DNA of 64,000 bases from Legionella genomosp. 1 (GTDB lineage: Bacteria > Pseudomonadota > Gammaproteobacteria > Legionellales > Legionellaceae): NCBI GenBank assembly GCA_945878975.1, contig CAMCUM010000002.1, positions 44,044 to 108,043 on the forward strand, given 5' to 3'. A program made the position numbers and the translations under genes. A model generated the notes under the pieces. That model was given only the letters and a program-made list of their open reading frames with translations, searched no databases and had not been told where the DNA came from. Position 1 is the first letter of the stretch; every line of letters begins with the position of its first letter. Shown here one piece after another: positions 8,204-17,820 of the stretch.

Positions 8204-9634
8204 CTACGTCATCAACTTTTTAATAAGCATGTTTAACAGTGCACAAATAAGCGTTGCAACGACTAATATCACCAACAAAGAAGAGAATGAAGCAGCATAA
8301 TGCATTTTTAAATGACTAATAGAAGTGGTGCTCAATGATACAGCTGTCAGCTTTGCCAATTTGCCAGAGAAAAAAGCGCCTATGCCTAATGAGACAAAAA
8401 AGATGCCCATCATCGTACTCACTCTTTTACGCGACGCCAAAACGGTCACAGCTGACAACCCGACCGGAGACAACAACATTTCTGCCAAAGAAATCACCAG
8501 ATAAGCTGGGATCAAATACAAAGGCGATAGCAAACCATACGGGAAATTAAAATGACAAATAATGGTAATCAAACTATAAGCGATGGTCATACACACCATC
8601 GAGGTTAAAAACTTATTACCAGTCCTAATCACTTGTTGTTGCTGGGACAAAGGACGCTTACCCCTAGCCAGTACCAATCCCAATAAAATCATACCAACAC
8701 TTTGAATGCCCACATAATAAGGAGGCGGGAAAGCAAAACCAAATACCGTAGGCCGCACAACTCTCAGAATAAATAATGTCAGCGACATGAACATCTGGAA
8801 ATAAAACGCCCAAAACATGACAGAAATCAAACATAACAAACCTATCACGATGGTTTGTTTCGCTTGTATCGCCGTCTCTTGCTTCACACTATATACCAAG
8901 TAACCAATCGATAAGACCACTACGAAAAAAAACACCATATCGGCCAAAACAGGGTAATAAAGAATATACAAAGCAATAACCCATAACGCGCCTAAAAGCG
9001 CCAGCGCCACCAAGTTTTTTTGATAGGAAAATTGATACCCACGATAATCTTGTATTTTATAAACACGGACGCCATACGCAAATACAATACCAGCAATGAT
9101 CATCCCAAATGAAGCTGATAAAAAGGCAAAAGACCAACCATAGTATTCACTCAAATAACTCGGTAACGTTGTTCCAAAGATGATCCCTGTCGTCAACCCC
9201 ATATAAAAAATAGTGAAGCCACTTTCACGATGCGGTGAACCCTCAGGATACTCATTACCTAATAAAGAAGAAATATTCGGTTTAAGCAGCCCAGTTCCAA
9301 CTACGATGCCTGCCAAACATAGACAGAGGGAACTATCCGAATTGATAAAACTTAAAAGTACGTAAGCAATAAAAAGAATAACAGCACCCAACAATATCGC
9401 GCGTTTTTGACCAATCAAATGGTCCGCGATCCATCCACCCAGTACCGGGGACAAGTAAGTCAGCGCTGTAAAGGAACCTACTAACTCATATACATCCTTG
9501 TCCGGCCAAGAAAAATGCAAGGCGAGATAAAGCGCCAAAAGGGTCTGGACAACGTAAAATCCATAACGTTCCCACATTTCGGTCGCAAAAAAGACGCGTA
9601 AAGTCTTTGGATGTTGGTAAGTACTATTATGCAC
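8204..9634 (-). CDS. Proton-dependent oligopeptide transporter (POT family)
   Basis: A 476-residue membrane protein with about 12-14 hydrophobic segments. The POT signature ExxER is present near residue 20 (ATEMWERYGFYVVQ), followed by LSPVLGGWIADHLIGQKRAI and the PTR2 motif region GTGLLKPNISSLLGNEYPEGSPHRESGFTIFYM (GxGxxKPN with the conserved KP). It should bring di- and tripeptides into the cytoplasm with protons. The start is GTG, supported by GAAGGA five bases upstream; the next in-frame Met lies inside the ExxER motif. It is a minus-strand gene diverging from the effector-like gene at 9863. Confidence 0.85.
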   Translation of the reverse strand: MHNSTYQHPKTLRVFFATEMWERYGFYVVQTLLALYLALHFSWPDKDVYELVGSFTALTYLSPVLGGWIADHLIGQKRAILLGAVILFIAYVLLSFINSDSSLCLCLAGIVVGTGLLKPNISSLLGNEYPEGSPHRESGFTIFYMGLTTGIIFGTTLPSYLSEYYGWSFAFLSASFGMIIAGIVFAYGVRVYKIQDYRGYQFSYQKNLVALALLGALWVIALYILYYPVLADMVFFFVVVLSIGYLVYSVKQETAIQAKQTIVIGLLCLISVMFWAFYFQMFMSLTLFILRVVRPTVFGFAFPPPYYVGIQSVGMILLGLVLARGKRPLSQQQQVIRTGNKFLTSMVCMTIAYSLITIICHFNFPYGLLSPLYLIPAYLVISLAEMLLSPVGLSAVTVLASRKRVSTMMGIFFVSLGIGAFFSGKLAKLTAVSLSTTSISHLKMHYAASFSSLLVILVVATLICALLNMLIKKLMT

Positions 9635-9862
9635 AAAATTCCTTCAGCACAAATTGAGCCCAGAGTATGCCAGATCTTGATAATGGTGTATATGGGTAAG
9701 TGTACCAATTAAAACTCAAAAAGTAAATTAGAAGTTCTTTGTGACACATAAAAACACTTTTAGGTAAAAAATATCAACAAATTGCTTGTATAAACTTGAC
9801 TATCATTAAAAATGGTCTAAATTTTCTTTTACCGGACAAAGAGGTAATTTAAGGATATATAC

Positions 9863-11440
9863 GTGCGCAGTCTAAACGAAGTATCAATAAATCAACCAAG
9901 TGATCTTATTGAGCGCTTTGCTTTATGCGTTGATGGAAACATTAATGATACCAGTTTAGGCTTTCTGCATTCTATTAACAAAGAGAATCCTGGTGGTTTG
10001 ACTGATTTGATTAGAAAATTGCGTAATATCCAAGTAAAACTGCATGCTGATGCGCTTCATCTGATCATTCAAGTATTAACTGATCAGCTGAAAATGCCTC
10101 TCAACACAATGCAATCTATCCAAGAATTCTTAGAAAAAAGCGATAAACAAACACTAATACCAGCTTTACAAACACTACTAGCCAGTCAATCCAAACAACA
10201 TCAATCTGTCATGCATATTATAGATAGCCTCGCAATTTTTTCAGGAGAGGCGCTAGCAGAGCAATTTTTGCGTACCATCTTGATTGTCCTATCTGATCCA
10301 CAAAAAACCAGTAAAGAAGCAGCCAAATGGATCAAATCCGTGTTAAACATCCCCTACAAATCCAGCATGGCACAAATTATTCAGGTCATTGCAGAGCATC
10401 TGCAGCTGAGTAACGCGCTCATTACCGGCAAAACCCGTAATATGGATAGTATGGAATTATTTTTACTCTTAAAAAATCTCACAGCACATACTAAAATTAT
10501 TTTGGTTACTGAGGACAATAAAAAATTTATACAGCATTTGCATGCCGCTATTTTAACGATAATGATCTACAAAACTTCACAAAATGCGTTTTATGACGTG
10601 GTAGCTATCCACAACCAACACCCTGATTTTTCAATATTTTCAACATTACAAGCCTATCAACCTGACACACTGGCAATGGAGCCTTTTTTACAAAGTGCTC
10701 ATTTTAAAAAATATTTTTCACAACAACGCTACCAAAAAAATCGAATCAATCAACATGTTTTCATCTCATCATTGGCGACCTATATTCAAACAGCTCAGCA
10801 TGACTATGCACAAATCATTGATCCCAATATGCTTAAAGTCATGGACTTTATCAAAGTCTGTACAGAAAAATTTCAAACATTGGACAAGCACACTTTCATG
10901 CAATGGTATCAAGATCACGAGCAATTCTATGTATTAGAGCCCTTATTTGCTCCTGTATTCTTACAACGTATCTACAGCTTAGCTGATAATCAAAACACGC
11001 AACATTCTGGTCGCATCAGGGCAAATGCGATGCAATTAATCACTTTGGGCTTTTCCCACCGCTCTGCCGCTACGATAGCAACTGGCGCTTTCAAACCACT
11101 CGTGAATATCGATATAACAACCATTGATATGAAGAATATTCAAGCATTCAAAGATTTTTCCAAACAACAACCCAGCGCATTACGCCTAAAAATGATGCAA
11201 GAAATCGTTTTGGGATATCTGGTTTACAACCAAAATTCCCAGTCTATGCTTTCAATACCTGCAACACCCGTTCAACGCATGGCAACACTCAATACCCTAA
11301 CACCCAAAGCGACTGTCCCTCAGGTTTTCCGGGCCAATCCTTTGGATCGCAATCGTATGTTCACACCCAAGACAACACCAAACGAAGAAGTTCCTTTTGG
11401 GCATGATAAGGGGTTTAAATCATCTTTTAAAGATGGGTAA
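9863..11440 (+). CDS. Large hypothetical protein, possibly a secreted effector
   Basis: A 525-residue protein with no recognisable enzyme motif. It begins at GTG, preceded by AAGGA at seven bases. Composition is mostly amphipathic helices (repeats of Leu-rich stretches such as LHLIIQVLTDQLKM and LRNIQVKLHADAL), suggesting an alpha-solenoid or helical bundle. There is no signal peptide or clear membrane span. The last ~80 residues are polar, Pro/Thr-rich and lysine-containing. Codon and base use is more AT-rich than the adjacent POT gene. Effector status is inferred only from composition and its neighbours (the 484-aa kinase-like and 1027-aa P-loop proteins). Confidence 0.55.
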   Translation: MRSLNEVSINQPSDLIERFALCVDGNINDTSLGFLHSINKENPGGLTDLIRKLRNIQVKLHADALHLIIQVLTDQLKMPLNTMQSIQEFLEKSDKQTLIPALQTLLASQSKQHQSVMHIIDSLAIFSGEALAEQFLRTILIVLSDPQKTSKEAAKWIKSVLNIPYKSSMAQIIQVIAEHLQLSNALITGKTRNMDSMELFLLLKNLTAHTKIILVTEDNKKFIQHLHAAILTIMIYKTSQNAFYDVVAIHNQHPDFSIFSTLQAYQPDTLAMEPFLQSAHFKKYFSQQRYQKNRINQHVFISSLATYIQTAQHDYAQIIDPNMLKVMDFIKVCTEKFQTLDKHTFMQWYQDHEQFYVLEPLFAPVFLQRIYSLADNQNTQHSGRIRANAMQLITLGFSHRSAATIATGAFKPLVNIDITTIDMKNIQAFKDFSKQQPSALRLKMMQEIVLGYLVYNQNSQSMLSIPATPVQRMATLNTLTPKATVPQVFRANPLDRNRMFTPKTTPNEEVPFGHDKGFKSSFKDG

Positions 11441-11458
11441 AACTGTCCCGTTACCCAT
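11433..11458. terminator. Hairpin between convergent genes
   Basis: ATGGGTAA (11433-11440) pairs perfectly with TTACCCAT (11451-11458) over a 10-base loop and includes the stop codon of the 525-aa gene. It sits between this gene and the convergent kinase-like gene, so it may serve both. There is no T-run. Confidence 0.4.
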
Positions 11459-11483
11459 GAAATATGGAAAAAGATACCACAGG

Positions 11484-12938
11484 TCAAATCTCAAAACGAG
11501 CATCCGTTTCCGCTGAAGGAGTCTCGAGCATGGTACGCTGCGCAGAGCTCACTATTTTACGGCAAAAATTCACACTAGCTACCAATCCATCGATCGGGCT
11601 AATCCTTTCACCCGCAACACTGACATCTCGTTTAAGACTAGGCGGTATTTTTTGAGAAAAAGCATCCAAGCAGGCACTCATTTCCTCAAAACTTCGAGCC
11701 TGATCTAGCTCGCCAATGAGTCCCTTGAGTTTTTCATCCACTTGCTGTAAAAACAGCTGAGATTTATATTCTGCTGTATTGAGCCCGGTTTCCATGCGAT
11801 CCGGCAAACCAAACGATACAATATAGGCACCCAGAATGTCCCTACATTGTTTTTGAATATCGGCTAAAATAACCTCATCATTAGTGAGCTCTTGAAAATA
11901 CCGCAGAGTGCTTTCCAGCTCTGGGTCGTGGGAATTGGAACCAGATGAAAGAGACGAATGAACACTTAAGGAAGAAGTATCTGTCCCCTCATCTGATTCT
12001 AGTTTTGATTCTGCCAGATATCGCCCAACGATATTGTGGCATTCGTCACATGATGTCGCCAGATTCACTTCACGCATCAAGGTCATGGCACGATTGATAA
12101 AGGGCAGTACTTGCATACTCCTTATCGAGTTGGGTATAAATTGATCATTCTCATCAATGGTTCCCTTAGTATAAATAAACTCCAAAAAAATATCTCTGCA
12201 TCGCTGCTTAGATTCCTCTAAATCGGGAGGACACTTCTCCGCTAATAGCGCCACAGCTTGGTCAAATACAGGACCACGCCCTCTATCATAAGCTTCTGCA
12301 AGCAATTTAATTTTTTTCGGTGATTTTCTTAAAAAATCGACATTTGTGATATCAGTTCGTTGCTCTTTGATGAATAACAAAGCTTTGGTGGTTTTAGTAG
12401 ATTTAGGAAAATCACTTTGCTGCTCATCGAGCCAAGGACCTCGTCCTGGTCGGCTCGCGTACTCATCCCATACTTCTTGACTGGTCAGGCTAGGTCTCCT
12501 TTCCCTACGCATGCCGATCAAACCGGCAGTTTCGCGCAGTTCCCCTTGCAAAGCCATACCAATATCAATGCAAACAGTCTGTCCATTACGGGTTCTTAAA
12601 AAATTTCTATGTGCCGCAGCATCTGTTATGATTCGACCGCCTTTGCGATTGAAAATATTCAATAACTCCTCTTTTATTTCTAAATCATTGGCTTGACGTC
12701 CCTCAATGTAAGGGCATATCCAGCCAACTGTCCTCCATTTCCCTTTGATTTTTTCCCGATAAAGTTCAGCGGGAGGATGAATATGCTTATTTATCAAATT
12801 CCATAACCGCACTGAGCGTTGCGGAGAATCGGTGACCGCAGTCTTGTCAAACGCTATTTTTAAAACTAAATTACCTCTCCCATTATCACTTCTATAGGAG
12901 GTATTGAATGACCCTTCTCCAATTTTTTTCCACTTCAT
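11484..12938 (-). CDS. Compact kinase-like protein, putative effector
   Basis: 484 residues. The first ~130 resemble a reduced protein-kinase/phosphotransferase fold: a glycine-rich loop IGEGSFNTSY (7-15), a VAIK-like Lys in LVLKIA (Lys27), a catalytic-loop-like DAAAHRNFL (Asp106, His110, Asn112) and a metal-binding-like VCIDIG (Asp125). The ~75-residue spacing between Lys27 and the catalytic loop is short for a canonical Ser/Thr kinase. Residues 130-484 are helical and polar with a Ser-rich acidic linker (SDEGTDTSSLSVHSSLSSGS). No signal peptide. It lies in a block of unfamiliar genes, so a secreted modifying enzyme is plausible; substrate unknown. It could be a pseudokinase. Confidence 0.55.
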   Translation of the reverse strand: MKWKKIGEGSFNTSYRSDNGRGNLVLKIAFDKTAVTDSPQRSVRLWNLINKHIHPPAELYREKIKGKWRTVGWICPYIEGRQANDLEIKEELLNIFNRKGGRIITDAAAHRNFLRTRNGQTVCIDIGMALQGELRETAGLIGMRRERRPSLTSQEVWDEYASRPGRGPWLDEQQSDFPKSTKTTKALLFIKEQRTDITNVDFLRKSPKKIKLLAEAYDRGRGPVFDQAVALLAEKCPPDLEESKQRCRDIFLEFIYTKGTIDENDQFIPNSIRSMQVLPFINRAMTLMREVNLATSCDECHNIVGRYLAESKLESDEGTDTSSLSVHSSLSSGSNSHDPELESTLRYFQELTNDEVILADIQKQCRDILGAYIVSFGLPDRMETGLNTAEYKSQLFLQQVDEKLKGLIGELDQARSFEEMSACLDAFSQKIPPSLKRDVSVAGERISPIDGLVASVNFCRKIVSSAQRTMLETPSAETDARFEI

Positions 12939-13031
12939 TTCAAATACTATCCAGAGTATTATTCCCCTAGAATAATATTAGATGACATCGAGTGAATTGC
13001 AAATTGCACAAAATGCTGTGACTCGAAGTGC

Positions 13032-13229
13032 CTATCGACACCCTGGCTTGGGTGTCAGGGCAGTCTGCGCGTTATTGATAGCGGTTGATATTTTTTGAAC
13101 ATCCTCCGTTGAAAGTGACGCACCGTTACTTTTCTCAACCGTTTTTGCTAGTTCTCTTGCATTATAAGCATCGACAGCAGGACGACTTTTTTTCCAATCA
13201 TCTTCATTAATTTTCTCAAAAAAATTCAT
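13032..13229 (-). CDS. Small hypothetical protein, 65 aa
   Basis: A 65-residue hydrophilic protein (MNFFEKINEDDWKKSRPAVD...), helical and soluble. The evidence that it is real is a good ribosome binding site: TGGAG six bases before the ATG. It lies upstream of and divergent from the 1027-aa P-loop protein, and 94 bases beyond the kinase-like gene start on the same strand, so it could head an operon with that gene. It contains Lys, Asp and Ser in the pattern of a small partner or chaperone, but no motif proves this. Confidence 0.5.
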   Translation of the reverse strand: MNFFEKINEDDWKKSRPAVDAYNARELAKTVEKSNGASLSTEDVQKISTAINNAQTALTPKPGCR

Positions 13230-13382
13230 ATATTTCTCCAGTACCTATACAGATGATTAACCTTATGTATAGAGAATATTATACCCGAAATTCATAAAAA
13301 TCGCAACAAAGTGGAACTATTTTAAACAAAAAATACGATGTTAAATTAGTCTATACTTAATAAGATGAATGGAAGAACTAAC

Positions 13383-16300
13383 ATGAGCCGTTGGGAAAGC
13401 AAATATAAAGAGCACGCCGCCAGCCTTAATACTAAACAAGACATGATTAGAAGCAAAGAAGAAGGTGACAACCCTTCTTATACGGATAGCATGTTTAATT
13501 TTGTTCCAGGATCAGCTTTCGAAATTGGCGCTTCTTTGGCCATTTTAGATCACCCTGGGCGCGCTGGGAGACTAATTGATAATTACGCCAAGCAACTCAG
13601 CGCATTGCTTTTTCAGGTCTATGAGACAAGCTTCGGAGACGAGACGATTATTCCTAATCAAACAAAACCTACGGAAAGAGAAGCACTCAAAACACATTTT
13701 AACAGAAGAGTACTGAGTGAACTACGCCCAAGTAGTGACCAAATAGGTCGTTGTCTTGATGAAAAGTTGGAGGATGGTTGGATCGATGATACGAAACAAG
13801 GCCTACAATGGCTCATTAAGCAACTAAATATTGATTCTAACACGGAATCTTATGACTATAAAAATATGCTGACCAAATTGCGTGCCATAAACGCTGTTGG
13901 GGGTATTTTAAGAGATCTCATGTCTCCGTGTAACCCCGGGTCTGATCTATCTGTACAAGAGGAATCCCTTAGAAAAAAACAAATTGCGGCTACTATGCTT
14001 GGAAAACCACTTGATTTGATTGAAGAAAGAATCGCACAAATAAGAACTCATATTTTTCATCCCGCATTTAATGACCCAGTAACTAGGGGACGTTCCGAGA
14101 AAATCCCAAAAGTATTTGGCCGAGCTATTACCGACTTTCCTGATGTATCTGTTCATACCGTGGATGCAGCGAAAGTAAAACTAGGTTTTGGTCGTGTGTT
14201 TCATTCAACTGCCATGACTGGAAATGCGACCGTTATTGCGGAGCATGAACGCTTGGAGAAAATAGGGCGTCAAGCAATGCCTCGTTTGGGACAAGACATA
14301 AAAAATTTATCTACACCGGGATTACTTGGTGAAAGTTCACAAAGGCTTATTCCTCAGGCATTCCAAAGTATCGGCCTGCAAGAAGCCATTGATGCTCACG
14401 CTTACGAACATGGAAGCGGATTAAATAGATGGCAACTTACCGGACAATACTCCAAACAATCTTGGGATAACAACCTACCTGCAGCAGGATCACAATCTGC
14501 AACCACTACCACATTTTTTACTGCTCTGAATTGTCTGGGCGCTGAATCATTGTTTGGTAATCCAGATGCCTTACAACTGGGACTCATAGTGGCCTCGTTT
14601 ATGAATGTCGGGGGATATCATTCTTTTGTCGAAACCTTCCCCATCGCACAAGCTGTTGCGAAAAATGTTGTGTTTGCAGTACAGGTAAGTGCGGCTCAAA
14701 GGAAATTGTACACCCATATTAAGGAATGTGTAGCACACAACGGAGATAGTGTAGCAACTGCCTTGGTCAGTGATTATCTACAGGCATACGCTCTGACAAT
14801 CACCGAAATTAAAAGCAAAATTACACAGGAGACTATTCGTATGAATGAATCAGAAGATATGAGATCTACTAGTTTATCCGAAGCTGCAGAGCTTGATAAA
14901 AAAAGAAAAGTTTGGAGTGTGCCAACAGTGGACCTCCAACGACATATTCAGACACCAAATTCTATTCGCTCCACGTTTACGTCCGGCCAAGACATCACAG
15001 CAGAGGATTTAAAATACACTATCTTAGATACGGACAAAGTAGTATTTCGTGATGTGCATGAATTAGCTGAGCTTGCGATAGCAACAAAGGGAAATAAAAA
15101 TCCCAAGACTGGTGCACCGTTCACGCCAGTCGAGCTTGTTTCATTTCGCCCAGAAAGAATAGCTTTGCACCAAGCGATTGCGACCGTCATTACTAGTGTT
15201 CAATATCAACCCAAAACACCAGCAGAAGCCGCAGCATTAGAGCATGATCCCATTTTTATAAGGATTGCACAGCAAGTGATCGTACAGATGCAAACGGATA
15301 TCGCCGCCGCCTCTGCATCATTGATGGAAACTCGCATACGAATTGAAGCTCAGGTAACTGCATTGCTTGCTCAAATAGAAGAGATTGATGCAACAGAGGA
15401 TGCTACGGTACGTGCCAGAAAAGAAATCGAGATGCTTCGTGAGAATGAAGGCAATGACTTGATAAATAAAATCACTTCTTTTCAAGCGCTGATTCCTCCT
15501 GACGCCGAATTGGGTGATCACGTTGCAGGTTATAATAAACGCAAAGCGCTTATTGCACTGACAACCGATGCTATTTATGCAGAAGAAGCCACAAAAACCA
15601 TGACGCAGCTCGCTCAAAGTCATGTTTGTCGATTAGCCGAAGCGGGAGAAATAGCCATTATAGAGCCGCCTAGACCAGAAGAAAGAAAATTATTTCTCAT
15701 TGCTGGAGGACAAGCATCTGGTAAAGGGAGCGCGTATGCCCTATTGAAATATAATGCAGAGAAATCAGGACGATCATGGCCAAATGTCTCCAAAGGCGGA
15801 GGAGATACTTTTAGAAGACTTCTCTTAGACGCAGATACCGTACATCCAGAGCTATTCTCTCAATTATCAACGCCTGAAGCATCTTATGTAAGCCATACGA
15901 TTGTAAAAGGTAAATTGGATCACATGGCACAGAATAAAATAGCACCAGATATTTTTATTGAACAACTTTATTTAGGCCAAGATAAAATTGATTTGGCTTT
16001 AACAAATGAAGGAGCAGCACATGCTGTTTTTGTATCTACCGATATTGAAAAAGCAATAGACCGTGCATTTCAACGTGGTGAAGAAACTGGCCGGTATGAA
16101 AATGTAAAAGGCATATTGAGTGCTCATCGTGGTTCAACGATGCAGCTCCCTGAACGGCTGATAGAAAACGCAGGAAAAAGTTTATATGTCACTATTGTTG
16201 ATAACAATGGGAAAAAAGACAGCCAGCCAGTAACTATTGCTCAAATAAATTGTCTGGATCGTACGATAACGATCTTTGATCCAGAAAAAATGCTCAATTT

Positions 16301-16466
16301 TATTAAAAAAACAGCCATTAATGTCGATGCGACTTCTGCTGAGCAATGCTATGATTCTACTAAAGTTGATGCCATAAGCATTAGTGGGTATCTTAGCAGA
16401 CTGACTGATTACACGATCACTATTGAGGAGCCTGAGCTCGAAGATAGTGAACTGCCTAGGATATAA
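13383..16466 (+). CDS. Giant P-loop protein with zeta-toxin-like C-terminal region, putative effector
   Basis: 1027 residues. The first ~750 are unfamiliar, largely helical, with a Gly/Thr-rich segment (GSQSATTTTFFTAL) and a coiled-coil-like region (ETRIRIEAQVTALLAQIEEIDATED). At 775-782 there is a P-loop, GGQASGKG, preceded by hydrophobic LFLIA, as in zeta-toxin/UDP-GlcNAc kinase and AAA-like kinases. Further on come an Arg-rich helix (DRAFQRGEETGRYE) and HRGSTMQLPERLIENA (His915), the order seen in zeta toxins. Start: ATG at 13383 has GGAAGA six bases upstream, whereas ATG 13365 has no ribosome site and would sit at the likely transcription start. Followed after 24 bases by a 64-aa gene. 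Probably a nucleotide-dependent phosphotransferase; target unknown. Confidence 0.6.
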   Translation: MSRWESKYKEHAASLNTKQDMIRSKEEGDNPSYTDSMFNFVPGSAFEIGASLAILDHPGRAGRLIDNYAKQLSALLFQVYETSFGDETIIPNQTKPTEREALKTHFNRRVLSELRPSSDQIGRCLDEKLEDGWIDDTKQGLQWLIKQLNIDSNTESYDYKNMLTKLRAINAVGGILRDLMSPCNPGSDLSVQEESLRKKQIAATMLGKPLDLIEERIAQIRTHIFHPAFNDPVTRGRSEKIPKVFGRAITDFPDVSVHTVDAAKVKLGFGRVFHSTAMTGNATVIAEHERLEKIGRQAMPRLGQDIKNLSTPGLLGESSQRLIPQAFQSIGLQEAIDAHAYEHGSGLNRWQLTGQYSKQSWDNNLPAAGSQSATTTTFFTALNCLGAESLFGNPDALQLGLIVASFMNVGGYHSFVETFPIAQAVAKNVVFAVQVSAAQRKLYTHIKECVAHNGDSVATALVSDYLQAYALTITEIKSKITQETIRMNESEDMRSTSLSEAAELDKKRKVWSVPTVDLQRHIQTPNSIRSTFTSGQDITAEDLKYTILDTDKVVFRDVHELAELAIATKGNKNPKTGAPFTPVELVSFRPERIALHQAIATVITSVQYQPKTPAEAAALEHDPIFIRIAQQVIVQMQTDIAAASASLMETRIRIEAQVTALLAQIEEIDATEDATVRARKEIEMLRENEGNDLINKITSFQALIPPDAELGDHVAGYNKRKALIALTTDAIYAEEATKTMTQLAQSHVCRLAEAGEIAIIEPPRPEERKLFLIAGGQASGKGSAYALLKYNAEKSGRSWPNVSKGGGDTFRRLLLDADTVHPELFSQLSTPEASYVSHTIVKGKLDHMAQNKIAPDIFIEQLYLGQDKIDLALTNEGAAHAVFVSTDIEKAIDRAFQRGEETGRYENVKGILSAHRGSTMQLPERLIENAGKSLYVTIVDNNGKKDSQPVTIAQINCLDRTITIFDPEKMLNFIKKTAINVDATSAEQCYDSTKVDAISISGYLSRLTDYTITIEEPELEDSELPRI

Positions 16467-16490
16467 TGGGGTGACTAAGGAGATAACATA

Positions 16491-16685
16491 ATGGATAAAA
16501 AAGATAACGATAATTTTTTTCGTTCTATTCCGGATGATGTTTTCAAAAAAATGAAACGCTCCATTGAGCATTATGATAAACAATCAGAATCCTCAGTAGA
16601 GGATGAGGTACCATCAGAGGCCTTTACAACAGATATGTTGATCAAACTATCTCAGAAAAAACTGGCTGAGAAAAAAGGAAAGTAA
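16491..16685 (+). CDS. Small charged protein downstream of the P-loop giant
   Basis: 64 residues, highly charged (MDKKDNDNFFRSIPDDVFKKMKRS...), with acidic middle and Lys-rich ends and no membrane segment. Translation is well supported: AAGGAG eight bases before the ATG. It follows the giant gene by 24 bases, so the two are almost certainly co-transcribed. A partner, chaperone or antidote role is a hypothesis from position only. Confidence 0.55.
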   Translation: MDKKDNDNFFRSIPDDVFKKMKRSIEHYDKQSESSVEDEVPSEAFTTDMLIKLSQKKLAEKKGK

Positions 16686-16830
16686 GGTTCGCAGTCTTTA
16701 GGAGCTGGGCAGTTCTCTGGCCGACACGCTACCCTTTGTCCTATTTCTGACCCGTCCCTTAGATGTGTTCGCAAAGCAAACGTATTTTTCGTAGAATACG
16801 GCATTCGAAGCGCATAATTAGGCATACCTT

Positions 16831-17370
16831 ATGATCAAATACTACAATCTCGCATTGATTCCCACTCATAATCGCGACCAGTTTATCCACTATGCACGCG
16901 TATCATCTAAAACTGCTCCGGCTGATACATACCATATTGGCGGAGAAGCTTCTATTCCACATATCTCATTATGTCATTTTACAGCTGATCCAGAGCAGAT
17001 TGATGTAATATGGCAACACGTACGAGACCTTGATTGGCCCGCATTGCATATGACTTTTGACCAACATCGCAGTAAATCGTATCCTAATAACCCTGCCAGG
17101 ACAGACATTTGCTGGATCTCGCTGATACCAGATCATTTAGAGCAATTGAAAGAACGCCATTTGCAGGTCGCCGAGATCATCCAACACCCACTGAATGCCT
17201 CTTTTGAACAGTATGATCCTCATATGACATTATTCAATAGTCGCGCAACATCTGCCTGCACTAAGTTCAATAGTCAACCGCAAGCCACACCATCGATATC
17301 AGATGATTTTACAGTTGCTCTAGGCTTCATCGATACAGTGGGGCAAATCACTGAACTGCTCTATCAATAG
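16831..17370 (+). CDS. 2H phosphoesterase-like protein
   Basis: 179 residues. It has the paired motifs of the 2H (LigT/2'-5' RNA ligase-like) superfamily: HISLCHF (His44-Ser46) and HMTLFN (His131-Thr133), spaced 87 residues apart with beta-alpha elements between, as expected for the two lobes. Such proteins hydrolyse or form 2',3'-cyclic or 2'-5' phosphodiester bonds of RNA or nucleotides. The exact activity cannot be assigned. The ATG at 16831 fits the alignment of the first strand (KYYNLALIP). It is a monocistronic-looking gene between the effector-like island and rsfS. Confidence 0.6.
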   Translation: MIKYYNLALIPTHNRDQFIHYARVSSKTAPADTYHIGGEASIPHISLCHFTADPEQIDVIWQHVRDLDWPALHMTFDQHRSKSYPNNPARTDICWISLIPDHLEQLKERHLQVAEIIQHPLNASFEQYDPHMTLFNSRATSACTKFNSQPQATPSISDDFTVALGFIDTVGQITELLYQ

Positions 17371-17401
17371 ACCCTAAAATACCCGTAGCGAAGATGAACC
17401 T

Positions 17402-17430
17402 TTGTCATACAGATTGTGTTATGGTATAAT
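17402..17430 (+). promoter_or_regulatory. Sigma-70 promoter of rsfS-mrdA-rodA
   Basis: TTGTCA (17402-17407), a 17-base spacer and TATAAT (17425-17430) preceded by TGG (extended -10). The start codon at 17449 follows closely, giving a very short leader. Confidence 0.75.
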
Positions 17431-17448
17431 CGAGGTTTGCACGAGTAG

Positions 17449-17778
17449 ATGTTGATTATGTCTAAATTATTTCCTCAATTGCCATTCCTAGTCCAAGCTT
17501 TAGAAGAAATTCAAGCCAATGAAATTGTAGTCATGGATGTCAGTGCACAAACCACCATCACAGATTATATGATTGTGTGTGGGGGACGTGCTTCACGCCA
17601 TGTCAAAGCCATTGCGGACACTATTATTGTTAAGATGAAATCCATTGGACTTGCACCATTGAACCATTCCGGCCTTGAAACCGGAGATTGGGCGTTGGTA
17701 GATTTTGGTGATTGCATCGTACATATTATGCAACCCGATTCACGCTCCTTTTACTGTTTAGAAGAATTGTGGGGATAA
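17449..17778 (+). CDS. rsfS: Ribosomal silencing factor
   Basis: 109-residue RsfS/RsfA (DUF143) protein that binds ribosomal protein L14 and blocks subunit joining when nutrients are low. Characteristic segments: EIVVMDVSAQTTITDYMIVCGG, ASRHVKAIADTI, GLETGDWALVDFGDCIVHIM and the ending FYCLEELWG. Start is either ATG 17449 or ATG 17458; neither has a strong ribosome binding site. It is normally followed by rlmH, but here the next gene is mrdA after a 166-base gap. Confidence 0.92.
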   Translation: MLIMSKLFPQLPFLVQALEEIQANEIVVMDVSAQTTITDYMIVCGGRASRHVKAIADTIIVKMKSIGLAPLNHSGLETGDWALVDFGDCIVHIMQPDSRSFYCLEELWG

Positions 17779-17820
17779 TACCATAGCGCTCACCACATTT
17801 TTGTAGAGCACTGAACCGGC

